A stretch of 64,000 nt of DNA from Ralstonia pickettii (lineage in GTDB: Bacteria > Pseudomonadota > Gammaproteobacteria > Burkholderiales > Burkholderiaceae): positions 248,001 to 312,000 of the forward strand of contig NZ_MCGB01000061.1 in NCBI RefSeq assembly GCF_001699815.1, written 5' to 3'. Shown piece by piece: positions 28,689 to 37,194 of the stretch. The notes beneath the pieces were generated by a model. It ran no database searches and was not told where the DNA came from. It worked only from the letters and a program-made list of their open reading frames with translations. Both the position numbers and the translations under genes were made by a program. Numbering within the stretch: position 1 is the stretch's first letter; every line of letters starts with the position of its first letter.

Positions 28689-28946
28689 ATGACTAATGCA
28701 GCGCAGCACGCGACGAAAATCATCATCAATCTCGACGAAATCGAGGTGCACCAGGAGAAGCTGACATATGCGCAGCTGGTGCACCTGGCCTACCCGCAGG
28801 ATCCGCCTGCGGATACGTCGGATTTCATCTACACAGTCACGGTCACCTACCCGGACGGGGAAAGCCTCTCGCTGGCGCGGGGAGATAAGCCAGTGCTGGT
28901 CAAGGAAGGGATGGTGTGCCATGTCCGCAAAACCGGTCGTTCTTGA
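28689..28946 (+). CDS. Single-unit multiubiquitin-type beta-grasp protein
   Basis: 85 aa, ATG 28689, with GATGGGAG upstream. The sequence after IIINLDEIEVHQEKLTYAQL, the hydrophobic spacing of YTVTVTYPDG and the ending VLVKEGMVCHVRKTGRS match one repeat of the Multi_ubiq (PF14452-type) beta-grasp family. This family is known from operons with ThiF/E1 enzymes. It has one copy, no obvious tandem, and no C-terminal di-glycine; it ends TGRS. It overlaps the E1-like gene by 26 bases. Confidence 0.75.
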   Translation: MTNAAQHATKIIINLDEIEVHQEKLTYAQLVHLAYPQDPPADTSDFIYTVTVTYPDGESLSLARGDKPVLVKEGMVCHVRKTGRS

Positions 28947-30123
28947 CTCAGTGCTCGCACCGTTCCTTGCGGCGGGGCTGCGAGTAACGGTGCAGGGGGC
29001 GCACCTGCTTCTGCACGACGTGCCCGTGGTCGACAACCAGAGGCAACTGCGGCTGGGCACCCTCGTCGCGACGCTCGTCTATACCGACAGCCAGGTGACA
29101 CCACCGGCGACCCATCAAGCGTGGTTCGATGGCCCGTTCCCTTGCTTCGCGAACGGCTCCACGATGGAGCAGTTGCGACACACGGACGTGGCGGGGGGAA
29201 TCGTGGCTCCTGGCGTTCCGGCCAAGTTCTTCTTCTCGAACAAGGATGACGGCTGGACGAGTTACGCCACCCACTTTGACCAACTGATGCACTACTGGCG
29301 GATCATCACGGACCAAGCGCGAGTAATTGATCCAGACTGCACCCGCCCCTTGGGTCCTGGGTCGTCGCTGGTGGCACCTCGAACGGACCCATTCCGCTAT
29401 CCGGACGCCTGCTCAGCGCGCGGAAACTTCGTGATGGTCTCAGAGCGGCTAGCGAATCTCCGCATTGCAATCGTGGGGCTGGGCGGGACGGGGTCCTATG
29501 TGCTCGACCAAGTAGCCAAGACGCCGGTACGTGAGATCCACCTGTTCGACGGCGATGTCTTCGAGGTCCACAACGCCTTCCGGGCGCCCGCGGCAGCCAG
29601 TGAATCTGATTTCGGCAAGACCAAGGTTGCGTACTTCTCCGCGCTGTATGAACCTATGCGGACAAGCATCATCGAACATCCTGCGTACGTGACGGAAGTC
29701 AATGTTGGACTGCTCGGGCAGTTTGACTTCGTGTTCGTCTGTGTAGACAAGGGGCCCGCGCGGAGATTGATCTGCTCCCATCTCATCGACCAGGGCGTGC
29801 CCTTTATCGACTGTGGTATGGACATGTCGCTGTCTACCGCGCAGCAGATCTTTGGTACGTGTCGAGTCACAATAGCCACGCCAGCAAGGAACAAGCACTT
29901 CTTCGATCGCGCTCCAACGATGGAAGATGCCGGTGATGCGCTGTACGACCAGAACATTCAGATTGCTGACGCCAACGCCCTCAACGCTATCCTCGCCGTC
30001 ATGCGTTGGAAGCAGCACTTCGGCTTCTATGCGATGAATTGGGACTGGCACCACCTCGAATTTGCCACCAGTGCGATGGCTTTGGCGAGGGCCGAGAGAT
30101 CAGAGGGAACGGATGCGAATTGA
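28921..30123 (+). CDS. ThiF/E1-like adenylating enzyme with unknown N-terminal domain
   Basis: 400 aa from ATG 28921 within the beta-grasp gene; the frame is open further upstream, but that part is only the shadow of the upstream gene. Residues 1-175 form a domain of the type found fused to ThiF proteins (DUF6791-like), containing HHxxxDGPFPC-type residues as AWFDGPFPCFANG. The Rossmann E1 domain begins RIAIVGLGGTGSYVLDQV (GxGGTGS at 186-192), with Asp210 in LFDGDVFEVHNAFR contacting ATP by family analogy. Candidate catalytic cysteines are Cys298 (IDCGM) and Cys314. It probably adenylates the neighbouring beta-grasp protein. Confidence 0.82.
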   Translation: MSAKPVVLDSVLAPFLAAGLRVTVQGAHLLLHDVPVVDNQRQLRLGTLVATLVYTDSQVTPPATHQAWFDGPFPCFANGSTMEQLRHTDVAGGIVAPGVPAKFFFSNKDDGWTSYATHFDQLMHYWRIITDQARVIDPDCTRPLGPGSSLVAPRTDPFRYPDACSARGNFVMVSERLANLRIAIVGLGGTGSYVLDQVAKTPVREIHLFDGDVFEVHNAFRAPAAASESDFGKTKVAYFSALYEPMRTSIIEHPAYVTEVNVGLLGQFDFVFVCVDKGPARRLICSHLIDQGVPFIDCGMDMSLSTAQQIFGTCRVTIATPARNKHFFDRAPTMEDAGDALYDQNIQIADANALNAILAVMRWKQHFGFYAMNWDWHHLEFATSAMALARAERSEGTDAN

Positions 30124-30574
30124 CCGAATCACGCCAGAGCTGGTCGAACTTGCGCCCCGGGTGTTGCAACCAGGGCGACTCTACATCAGCGAGAAGTACC
30201 AAGCGGCTGTACACCTCTGCTGCTGCGGATGCGGAGAAAAGGTCGTGACCCCGCTCTCGCCTGCGGAATGGCAGATTAAGTTGACAAATGGGCGCGCTAC
30301 GCTGCATCCCTCGATCGGGAATTGGTCGATGGCCTGTCAGTCGCATTACTTCATCCGCGGCAACCAAGTGGTCTGGAGCGGGCAACTGTCGAAGAGGCAG
30401 ATCAAGGCCGTCTTTGAACGTGACTTGCGGGATCTGCAAGCGATGCATCGTGGCACCGAGGAGCCGCGTGCGAAAGAGCTGGGCGCCCCAAGTCCCGCCA
30501 CGTTTGAGCATGAACGGCCGTGCACCGGTTGGCGCGCGCGACTAAAGGCGTTCTGGCAATGGCTGACTCGCTGA
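30113..30574 (+). CDS. DUF6527-type cysteine-containing protein of the ubiquitin-like cassette
   Basis: 153 aa from ATG 30113, overlapping the E1-like gene by 11 bases, with GAGGGAACGG upstream. The N-terminal LQPGRLYISEKYQAAVHLCCCGCGEKVVTPLSPAEW, read in parts, contains a CxCGCG knuckle. With the later SIGNWSMACQSHYFIRGNQVVW this gives the Cys/His pattern of DUF6527, a family repeatedly found with multiubiquitin and ThiF genes. A metal site C-x-C-x-C plus C-x-x-H is visible. Its role (adaptor, E2/E3-like factor or protease substitute) is unknown. Confidence 0.75.
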   Translation: MRIDRITPELVELAPRVLQPGRLYISEKYQAAVHLCCCGCGEKVVTPLSPAEWQIKLTNGRATLHPSIGNWSMACQSHYFIRGNQVVWSGQLSKRQIKAVFERDLRDLQAMHRGTEEPRAKELGAPSPATFEHERPCTGWRARLKAFWQWLTR

Positions 30575-31173
30575 TCCCCTGGGACGCGCCGGAAATCCGC
30601 TGCGGGACAACTGATACCCTTGCGTCTAGACAACGTCGAGGGCCGTACGCTTCATGATTCGTCCTTCTCCCTAAGTTTCGATGGGCCGCCGCCTTGCTTG
30701 ATAGGACCGGGTTGCTCTTTCGGGCGCTCTAGGCTCTCGTCCCTGCTGTTGTAGCCACCAGCCGCACCGGCCGATTTCCGCAAATGTCGACGCAGGTCGC
30801 CGGATCCAGAGGTTTTCCATCGCCGCTATGGGTTCCACCCAAGTCTGTGCCGCAGCCCCCGCTATCTGTACCACCACCGCTGGACTTGGAATTGTCTGAG
30901 GTAGACGTTCCCGATTTCGTTTCTAGATTCACTGGCTTCACGCCATCGCCCCGCATATGCAGATGCCACGGCGAGCATCACCAGCATCGGAATTATTTTT
31001 TCATCCCTCCCTGTTGTCGCGCAGAGTGCGCAAGGCTTCCAGATCGGCCCACATGACAACACACCCTCTCATACTGACTCGCACTTACCGCACCTTAGTT
31101 GCGGACCGGCAGGCTGCGAGTCAAGAACTCAGACCGAGATCGAGCCGCCCCTCGCAGGGACTCAACAGGACGT
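30575..31173. other. Interval between ubiquitin-like cassette and tniQ; possible decayed small secreted-protein gene
   Basis: No intact gene is supported. On the minus strand near 31000 a GGGAGGG is followed by ATGAAAAAATAATT. One extra A in the run of six would open a frame MKKIIPMLVMLAVASAYAG, a good signal peptide. The downstream Gly/Ser/Cys-rich frame (75 aa, 30956 to 30729) is in another frame. This is consistent with a decayed small secreted protein. Confidence 0.35.
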
Positions 31174-33258
31174 CTAACTCACGGCGGTTGGCCGGACTCC
31201 TACCCCCTCCAGTTTGCGAATGTCCGCGAGCGCGTAGAACTTGACGCTACGCGCTTTCCCGAACGTCACCGACTGGATCTCACCGCGGCTCTCCAGATTG
31301 GGGAGGTGACCCCGGTGGCTTCCGAGCAAGCCGCCAGCCTCCTCCGCAGTGAGGTACTCCGCCCGCATTTCTTGCAGGCGTTCAATGTCCGCACGGTGAA
31401 TACGTCGCGAGACCGTCAGATTCACCACAGGAAGAAGCCCGGACTGGATGTATGTCACTTCCAGCGCCCTTTTTCCCACACCAAGGATTGCCGAGACGGC
31501 TTCTACGGGCACGAGCTCCGGGTCATCCAGCATTGCCTTGAAGCGTTGTACGGATCGCCTTGTCACCAGCACAGACCTGGATAGGCCCTTCACTTCCCGC
31601 AGATGATGGTCCACCACCAGGCGCTTGGCGGTCTGGACGCTGACGCCGATCAGCTCCGCAGCGTCTGCAAGAGGCATCTCTAAGCGTTCTCTCTTGACGC
31701 CTTCGCCAGCCGGCTTACGCCCCGTAGACGTCGGGTACCCCTTCAAGCTACGCAACGTGTCGAGATCAAGGCGATCAACGCGGTCTCGCTCGAACATGTA
31801 GACGAGACTGCCATCAATTTTTGGACCCGCAACGGCTGGCACACCAAGCGCCATCAGCCTTTCCGCCGTGCTGGTTACACCGGTATTGGCGCGCTTGGCG
31901 ACCTCTCCGGCAAAAACATACTTCCGAGCGAAACGCTCGACCACGCCTTGACTGGTTACAAGCCGCTTCCGATTGGCTCCGTCCCTATCCCGATACTCAA
32001 GCCATCCCGCCCTTGCAAGAAAGCGAACAACCTCAGGATAGGTGCCCAGGATTTCGGCGACCTTTTCGACGCCGATCTCATCGGTGCTGTCAGGGGCCGG
32101 ATTCCGTGGCGTCGCATGGACGGAACGAAGACTGCTGAGCCCGGCGCTCAAATCATATCCAGCGCTGTGCTCGCGCCCTTCGGTAATCGCCCTGAGTACC
32201 GATGCCACACCGCGCGTGACAGCCCGCGAAGCGCAGGTCGACTCGGCCAGGTTTGCGGTCAAGGCGCTCAGCATTGCGTTCGCCGCGACGGCGCTGTATC
32301 CGCCCCTGCCGATTTTCAGTTGATATGCTTCCAAGACTCCATCTCTCTCCAGCTTCGTCAACTGACTGGCACTAAGTCCGAGAGCGAGCTGGATCTGCTT
32401 GCTTGATAATCTTCGTTCGCATTGGTCAGCGCCGACCGACCTCTCGCCTGATGTCGAGCGAAGAATCTCCAGTGCCAACGCCCGTACCGTATTGGATGCC
32501 GCCTCCAGGAGGGGAAGCAGCGTGATACGCGGGTGCCAGGGCGAGTTATGCACTAGCGCTTGGACCTCGGTTGACACAACGCCCTCCTCGCCCCATCGGC
32601 GCGCGCTGCTGAGCAACTCCAAGAAACCATCACGGTGCTCCAGCGCAAAGAGAGCAGCGACACACGCCGCAGCCTCGCCAGCTCGCGGCTCCCCAGCGCG
32701 CATCTCGCCCATCCACCAGTCTACGGCCGACTTATCGGCCAGCACCGGTTGGGCATCGGCAAGATTGGCTCCGCACCTGCAAGTGCAAAGCGAACCACGC
32801 AGAGGAGACAGTGCCTTCTTGCATGCGTGGCAGTCTCGTAGCATGTACACCGAATGCACTTGGCATACCAAGTAAGGTTCGAGCGCCCAGTGCTTCCGGA
32901 AATAGCGCTGCTCGGCAAGGCAGATTGGGCAGTATGCGCGGCAGTCCTCGGAGAAGAATCGCTCTCCATACGGGACACCATCAATCAGTCGCGGGGTTTC
33001 CGCGGTGGGCCCCACACGCTCAAAGCTCAATGAGAGGGCATTCGGATCGCCGACTCCACACAACTGGAGAATCTCTGCGTAGCGATCCGCGCGCGTATAG
33101 GCCGCTGTGATCCACCCCTCATCCGCCTTGCCAGCAAAATGACCGTCAATCATCGCGGTCACGCTCGGAAACCCATTTCCTTCGGCGATGCGTATCAAGT
33201 ACCCCGCGGGTGACTCGTCGGGAAACGGAATGGGACGAACTGGAAGTTTGCGCCCCAT
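31174..33258 (-). CDS. tniQ: TniQ/TnsD target-site selection protein with tandem HTH array
   Basis: 694 aa. The N-terminal TniQ domain begins PFPDESPAGYLIRIAEGNGF. It contains the zinc ligands YCPICLAE (110-113), CQVH (132-135), CHAC (143-146) and CTCRC (158-162). From about 284 to 684 I see six successive excisionase/MerR-like helix-turn-helix units at roughly 50-residue spacing. Examples are LGLSASQLTKLERDGVL, LGTYPEVVRFLARAGWL, IGVSVQTAKRLVVDHHL, LGVGKRALEVTYIQSGLL and LLGSHRGHLPNLESRGEI. By analogy with TnsD, this protein reads a chromosomal attachment site and recruits TnsC. It starts one base after the tnsC stop. Confidence 0.88.
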   Translation of the reverse strand: MGRKLPVRPIPFPDESPAGYLIRIAEGNGFPSVTAMIDGHFAGKADEGWITAAYTRADRYAEILQLCGVGDPNALSLSFERVGPTAETPRLIDGVPYGERFFSEDCRAYCPICLAEQRYFRKHWALEPYLVCQVHSVYMLRDCHACKKALSPLRGSLCTCRCGANLADAQPVLADKSAVDWWMGEMRAGEPRAGEAAACVAALFALEHRDGFLELLSSARRWGEEGVVSTEVQALVHNSPWHPRITLLPLLEAASNTVRALALEILRSTSGERSVGADQCERRLSSKQIQLALGLSASQLTKLERDGVLEAYQLKIGRGGYSAVAANAMLSALTANLAESTCASRAVTRGVASVLRAITEGREHSAGYDLSAGLSSLRSVHATPRNPAPDSTDEIGVEKVAEILGTYPEVVRFLARAGWLEYRDRDGANRKRLVTSQGVVERFARKYVFAGEVAKRANTGVTSTAERLMALGVPAVAGPKIDGSLVYMFERDRVDRLDLDTLRSLKGYPTSTGRKPAGEGVKRERLEMPLADAAELIGVSVQTAKRLVVDHHLREVKGLSRSVLVTRRSVQRFKAMLDDPELVPVEAVSAILGVGKRALEVTYIQSGLLPVVNLTVSRRIHRADIERLQEMRAEYLTAEEAGGLLGSHRGHLPNLESRGEIQSVTFGKARSVKFYALADIRKLEGVGVRPTAVS

Positions 33259-33259
33259 G

Positions 33260-34243
33260 TCACCCCCGAAACGCTGCAGCCAAAGTCGGGCCGCTCATCG
33301 TGAACGGGTTCTGCTTGGTCACGGACAGCGCCGCAAATATGCCGGTGTCCCAGACAGATGCCAAATCCGTCTTGGTGATGACATCACGCCCCCCAAGCAA
33401 TGTGTGACGGGCGGCCACCTTCAGAAGTGTGGAAACGTAGTCAATGTTCCCCCTTGTCGCGGCGAACACCCGCAGTGCCAAGCCATACTCGCTGAAGCTC
33501 GGCGTGGATTTGATCGAAGTACGCTCAACGATCTTGCTGGCCAAGACACCAAGAAAACGCTGGAGCTCTCCCGGTTCGTCGGCTGTTCCCGGGTGCAGCG
33601 GCGTCAACATGAACTTGCTTTTGTAGCGCCGGGACATCTGCGTATCTTTGTCGAAGATGGTCTTGCACTCATCGGTCCCGACCAGGCAGATCACGGGCCC
33701 CTCCGCATTGAACAGTTCCTTAAGCCAATTGCAGATGGCTTGCCCGGCCCTGGCGTCCTTTTTTTGGATCACTGAAAGGTTGTGCAATTCGTCGATAAAA
33801 ACGATGGTGGTCCTGCAGCGCTTGAGCAGCGTGTTGATTCGTTTGGATCGAGACACAGGTGAACCAGCGAGCGGGTTGACGTCGTTCAGCTTGGCAAGCA
33901 TCTCTTCGGTCAAGCCATCCAGCCTCCCCTCCGGAGGCAAACTCATATAGAAGGCAGGCATGGTGTCGATCTCACAATCGTTCTCCACGACAGTTTGAGG
34001 TGCCATCCCCGTCATGATCAAGTTGGCGATCGTCGTCTTTCCCATGCCACCGTCGCCCAGCAACATGCAGCACTCTGGCGTGCGCGAGGCAACGGAGGCC
34101 TTGATGCATCCCTTGATGCCCGTGACAGCATTGGATAGGGCCGGGTGGAGAACGACAATGCGGTCCAGCTCTGCTGCCTCTCTATAGGCGTTGCGTTCAG
34201 CCTCGGACTCGAACAGAGTGTTTGCGTGGTCAAATGGAAGCAT
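33260..34243 (-). CDS. tnsC: TnsC/TniB AAA+ transposition regulator
   Basis: 327 aa. Walker A GDGGMGKTT (63-71) and Walker B TIVFIDELHNL (146-156, Asp151/Glu152) mark the AAA+ ATPase. The conserved ICLVGTDEC segment with a following arginine-rich YKSKF region suits sensor and arginine-finger roles. In Tn7-like systems TnsC connects the target selector (TniQ/TnsD) to the transposase and confers target immunity. Located between tnsB and tniQ with 9- and 1-base gaps. Confidence 0.92.
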   Translation of the reverse strand: MLPFDHANTLFESEAERNAYREAAELDRIVVLHPALSNAVTGIKGCIKASVASRTPECCMLLGDGGMGKTTIANLIMTGMAPQTVVENDCEIDTMPAFYMSLPPEGRLDGLTEEMLAKLNDVNPLAGSPVSRSKRINTLLKRCRTTIVFIDELHNLSVIQKKDARAGQAICNWLKELFNAEGPVICLVGTDECKTIFDKDTQMSRRYKSKFMLTPLHPGTADEPGELQRFLGVLASKIVERTSIKSTPSFSEYGLALRVFAATRGNIDYVSTLLKVAARHTLLGGRDVITKTDLASVWDTGIFAALSVTKQNPFTMSGPTLAAAFRG

Positions 34244-34252
34244 GCGTCGTCC

Positions 34253-36265
34253 TTAGTCGAGAATGATTGCGTCCAGCGAAAGGTTGCCGAAGTGATTGAG
34301 TCCGTTGACGGCAGCCTTTGACGGACCCGGCTTGGCCGGCAGAACCTCACCGGTATCAGGATCAATCCGTTCAGTCTGTTCAGAAGGCTCCGGTTTGCCC
34401 GCAACCTCGTCAATTCGAGACGTCAAGACAACCGAGGAGGAGGCTACGACCTTTGCGACATCCTTGGATCGTTGCTCAAGCTCCTTCTTGCCCTCCTTCA
34501 GACGTTTTATCTGCTTCGTCGCGAACGCTGAGTCCTTCTGGATCCGCATCATCAGCTGATATAGCGCGTAGATGGGAGCGTTTTCCCCCAACTCCCTGCG
34601 GTCCCGCTCCGTCATATCGCCCAGGATCCGCTTGGCCTCGCGATGAGCCCACTTGGTGAGGCCCTTCGTGTATTCGGGGTTCGTCGACGTCGCCGTGATG
34701 ACGGCGCCCTTCTCCAAAGGGTGTTCGACGTACACCTTGTCCAGATCCAGTTCGTCGATAAGAACCACAACCTGCCCCTTGTATTGGTGCTCAAGGGAAC
34801 GCAACGCATGGCTGTACCAGATCAGGCCGTCATGACGAATCCGCCCTCCGTTAGGCGTAACGCGGATCACCGTGCGTGCAATGACGTTGACCTCTTCTTC
34901 CGACATGGTGAGCGGCGTGCATTTTCCGGGAGCGGTCTCCTCCTTCCACATCATGATGGGCGCCCTACCAGTGCTCGAGTGTTGTTGCTTGTGGTAAACC
35001 TCCTCGATCCATTCATGCACATAGGAACGGACCTGTTCGAGCGTATGGCAGGCCCGGCCAGCCGAATCATAGGAGCCACGCTCTGCCGGGTTCGAGAAAG
35101 TCGTGCCAGGCAGCGTCTGAATGAGGCTTCTTGTGAAGGTACGAAAGAATGACTCGATGTGGGGCTTGTGATTGGGCTCCCGAATCGCAGCCGGTTCAAT
35201 GATGACGTTGGCCTTGAGCAGCAGGCGCATGACGGCAGAGTTCTTGAACTCGGTGCCATTGTCAGGAACGAGATGCACACAGATGCCCCCAGGCAAGCCG
35301 CGTGACGGCCGCGTGAACATGTCTTTGACGACAGCAAGCGTTGTCACCGTGGATGGTGGATGCATACTGAGATGCCAGCCTACGACGCAACGTGTTCGCA
35401 CATCGATCGCAAGGGCAAGCGTCGGTCGCCCGATCACATCGCGCGTCGACTCGTCGACCACCAGCACATCAAGCACATGAGAATCGATCTGCACGATATA
35501 CATCGGCATATGGGCAAGATGTGACCGACCGCCGGCCCGTACAGCACGCTCGGCAGCAATTGACCCGTCCTTGACGCGCTTGAGAAGGAACGGATCCACC
35601 TTGTTGATCCGGCGCCGGAGGGTTCGTTCGGATGGGGCTTTGATTCCAGACATACAGTGCTCCAGTAAGTATCCATGTACATAGGCCAGGACGTTCTTCG
35701 AAGAACGTCTTTCCGCTCGCATAAAGTCCGCGATTCCCTCCTGAATGCCAGCTTCGACCCCCACATCGAATCGAAGCGTGTAGTTCCCCTTCGGCGGTGG
35801 TCGCGCCAGGAAGTACTCTTCCCCGAAATCGCGCAGAACCTTGACCCACCGCGCAACGGAACTCGCTCCCGGTACATTCGGGTCTCCGATGCGCGCGGCG
35901 TACGATGCAATCCACTCGGAAAGGAAGGCGCGCCCGGTGGGCTTGGCCAGTTCAGCAACCGCCCCCTGCGCGTACCGCAGTTGCCGAAAACGGCGCTGCA
36001 GCTCCGGGGAGGAGAGGTTCAGGTACGGCGACTCCTGAATTGCTTTGGACTCGCTGGTGACAACGATCGCGCCGCTGCGGATCTCCTCCTGAAGGCGAAC
36101 CAAGGGGATCCTTCGGCTCGTGCCACCCGCGACCGCGTTGTAGCGCACGTCTCCGTACGCGACGTGCGCGATTTCAAATTCACTGCCGCGGTAGCAGAAG
36201 CGCACGCCAACCCGAGCAACGAACTCGGGCGTGTACTCCTGCTGATGTTGGACAATCTCGCTCAT
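34253..36265 (-). CDS. tnsB: TnsB/TniA DDE transposase (Mu-type rve integrase fold)
   Basis: 670 aa. The N-terminal two thirds contain HTH-like DNA-binding regions (IKAPSERTLRRRINKVDPFLLKR). The catalytic core has Asp261 (MYIVQIDSHVLDVLV), Asp335 (HLVPDNGTEFKNS) and Glu371 (KPHIESFFRTF), the full DDE triad. A Mu-transposase C-terminal beta-barrel follows, then a variable tail rich in Lys/Glu and Pro (DPDTGEVLPAKPGPSKAA), which would contact TnsC as in Tn7. TnsB binds the transposon ends and carries out 3' cleavage and strand transfer. Confidence 0.93.
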   Translation of the reverse strand: MSEIVQHQQEYTPEFVARVGVRFCYRGSEFEIAHVAYGDVRYNAVAGGTSRRIPLVRLQEEIRSGAIVVTSESKAIQESPYLNLSSPELQRRFRQLRYAQGAVAELAKPTGRAFLSEWIASYAARIGDPNVPGASSVARWVKVLRDFGEEYFLARPPPKGNYTLRFDVGVEAGIQEGIADFMRAERRSSKNVLAYVHGYLLEHCMSGIKAPSERTLRRRINKVDPFLLKRVKDGSIAAERAVRAGGRSHLAHMPMYIVQIDSHVLDVLVVDESTRDVIGRPTLALAIDVRTRCVVGWHLSMHPPSTVTTLAVVKDMFTRPSRGLPGGICVHLVPDNGTEFKNSAVMRLLLKANVIIEPAAIREPNHKPHIESFFRTFTRSLIQTLPGTTFSNPAERGSYDSAGRACHTLEQVRSYVHEWIEEVYHKQQHSSTGRAPIMMWKEETAPGKCTPLTMSEEEVNVIARTVIRVTPNGGRIRHDGLIWYSHALRSLEHQYKGQVVVLIDELDLDKVYVEHPLEKGAVITATSTNPEYTKGLTKWAHREAKRILGDMTERDRRELGENAPIYALYQLMMRIQKDSAFATKQIKRLKEGKKELEQRSKDVAKVVASSSVVLTSRIDEVAGKPEPSEQTERIDPDTGEVLPAKPGPSKAAVNGLNHFGNLSLDAIILD

Positions 36266-36423
36266 GGCATCACTTGGTTAGCGCACCGCAAATGCGGCCA
36301 CGCTCCATCGCGCCGTCCTGCATGGCGTTGACAAATCGTCTCGATGACTGGAGCCCGGACGGTGACGGCTCCACCCACGCGCTTGAATGTCTGCACGGCT
36401 ACCGGCAGCTCTGCCGAAGGTGG

Positions 36424-37194
36424 TCATTTCCATACCGTTGCTCCCATATCGAAAGGTTTCTCCCAATCGATCTTGAGTACGCCGACGAAGAGCAGATGTT
36501 TGGCGACATCACCGAGTGCTTCGACCAGCGTCTGATAGGGGCATGGCAGCAGCGAAGGAATCGCTGCAAGCGCATGCTCGATCTCGAACTTGGAGGGGAT
36601 GCGTGCGTAGCTGTGGTGGATGGACTTGAAGTGCTGTAGCGCGAGATCTGATGGCAACTCGTCGCGATCGACGAGGGCGTAGTCAACGCCGACGCGGGAC
36701 AGGAATGTGTCAACCCACTCGACCTTGCTGCGATAGTCGTCCGTGAGGAAGTTCTTGCTGTGCTTCACCTCCCGGACAAAGATCCGACCTCGATCATCGA
36801 GGATCAGAAAATCTGGCCAATGCGCTCGTCCCCCCGGGATTTCAATTGAGATCGCTTGGGTGCGGTACGCGACGACGCTCGGATGGCGCTCAAGGCAGAG
36901 CGCATAGGCCTGCTCTAGTCGGCTCTCGACCGGCATGTACACCGCCACATGGGAGGCTGCCGCGTTCTTCTTGCTGGGAAAGAGGGACGAACGGGACCCA
37001 CCACGTTTCCCCAAACGAACGATGCGGCCGCCATGCAGCCGTGCGGCAAGATCGGGCCTGCGGGAAAATGCGTGCTGGACGCCTTTCAGGAACTCCTCTC
37101 GAAGCTGCCACTCCAGCGTTCCCCGGATACGGAATGCAGCGTCAAGCCGTGACACGTGACTCGTTGCGGTGAAATCGAGCTCAATGGTTTGCAT
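36424..37194 (-). CDS. tnsA: TnsA endonuclease
   Basis: 256 aa. The restriction-endonuclease-like core shows ESRLEQAYALCLERHPSV (Glu90), the metal-binding HWPDFLIL (Asp128) and REVKHSKN (Glu142, Lys144), the PD-(D/E)xK catalytic set of TnsA. A C-terminal winged-helix region follows and would contact TnsC. TnsA makes the 5' strand cuts that allow cut-and-paste movement, so this element is not restricted to replicative transposition as TnsA-less relatives are. A 158-base gap separates it from tnsB. Confidence 0.9.
   Translation of the reverse strand: MQTIELDFTATSHVSRLDAAFRIRGTLEWQLREEFLKGVQHAFSRRPDLAARLHGGRIVRLGKRGGSRSSLFPSKKNAAASHVAVYMPVESRLEQAYALCLERHPSVVAYRTQAISIEIPGGRAHWPDFLILDDRGRIFVREVKHSKNFLTDDYRSKVEWVDTFLSRVGVDYALVDRDELPSDLALQHFKSIHHSYARIPSKFEIEHALAAIPSLLPCPYQTLVEALGDVAKHLLFVGVLKIDWEKPFDMGATVWK

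Noticed and set aside
28689-30574. Canonical Bil (ISG15-like) antiphage operon
   Set aside because: No E2-like and no JAB peptidase gene is present, and the gene families differ; only a general parallel is justified.
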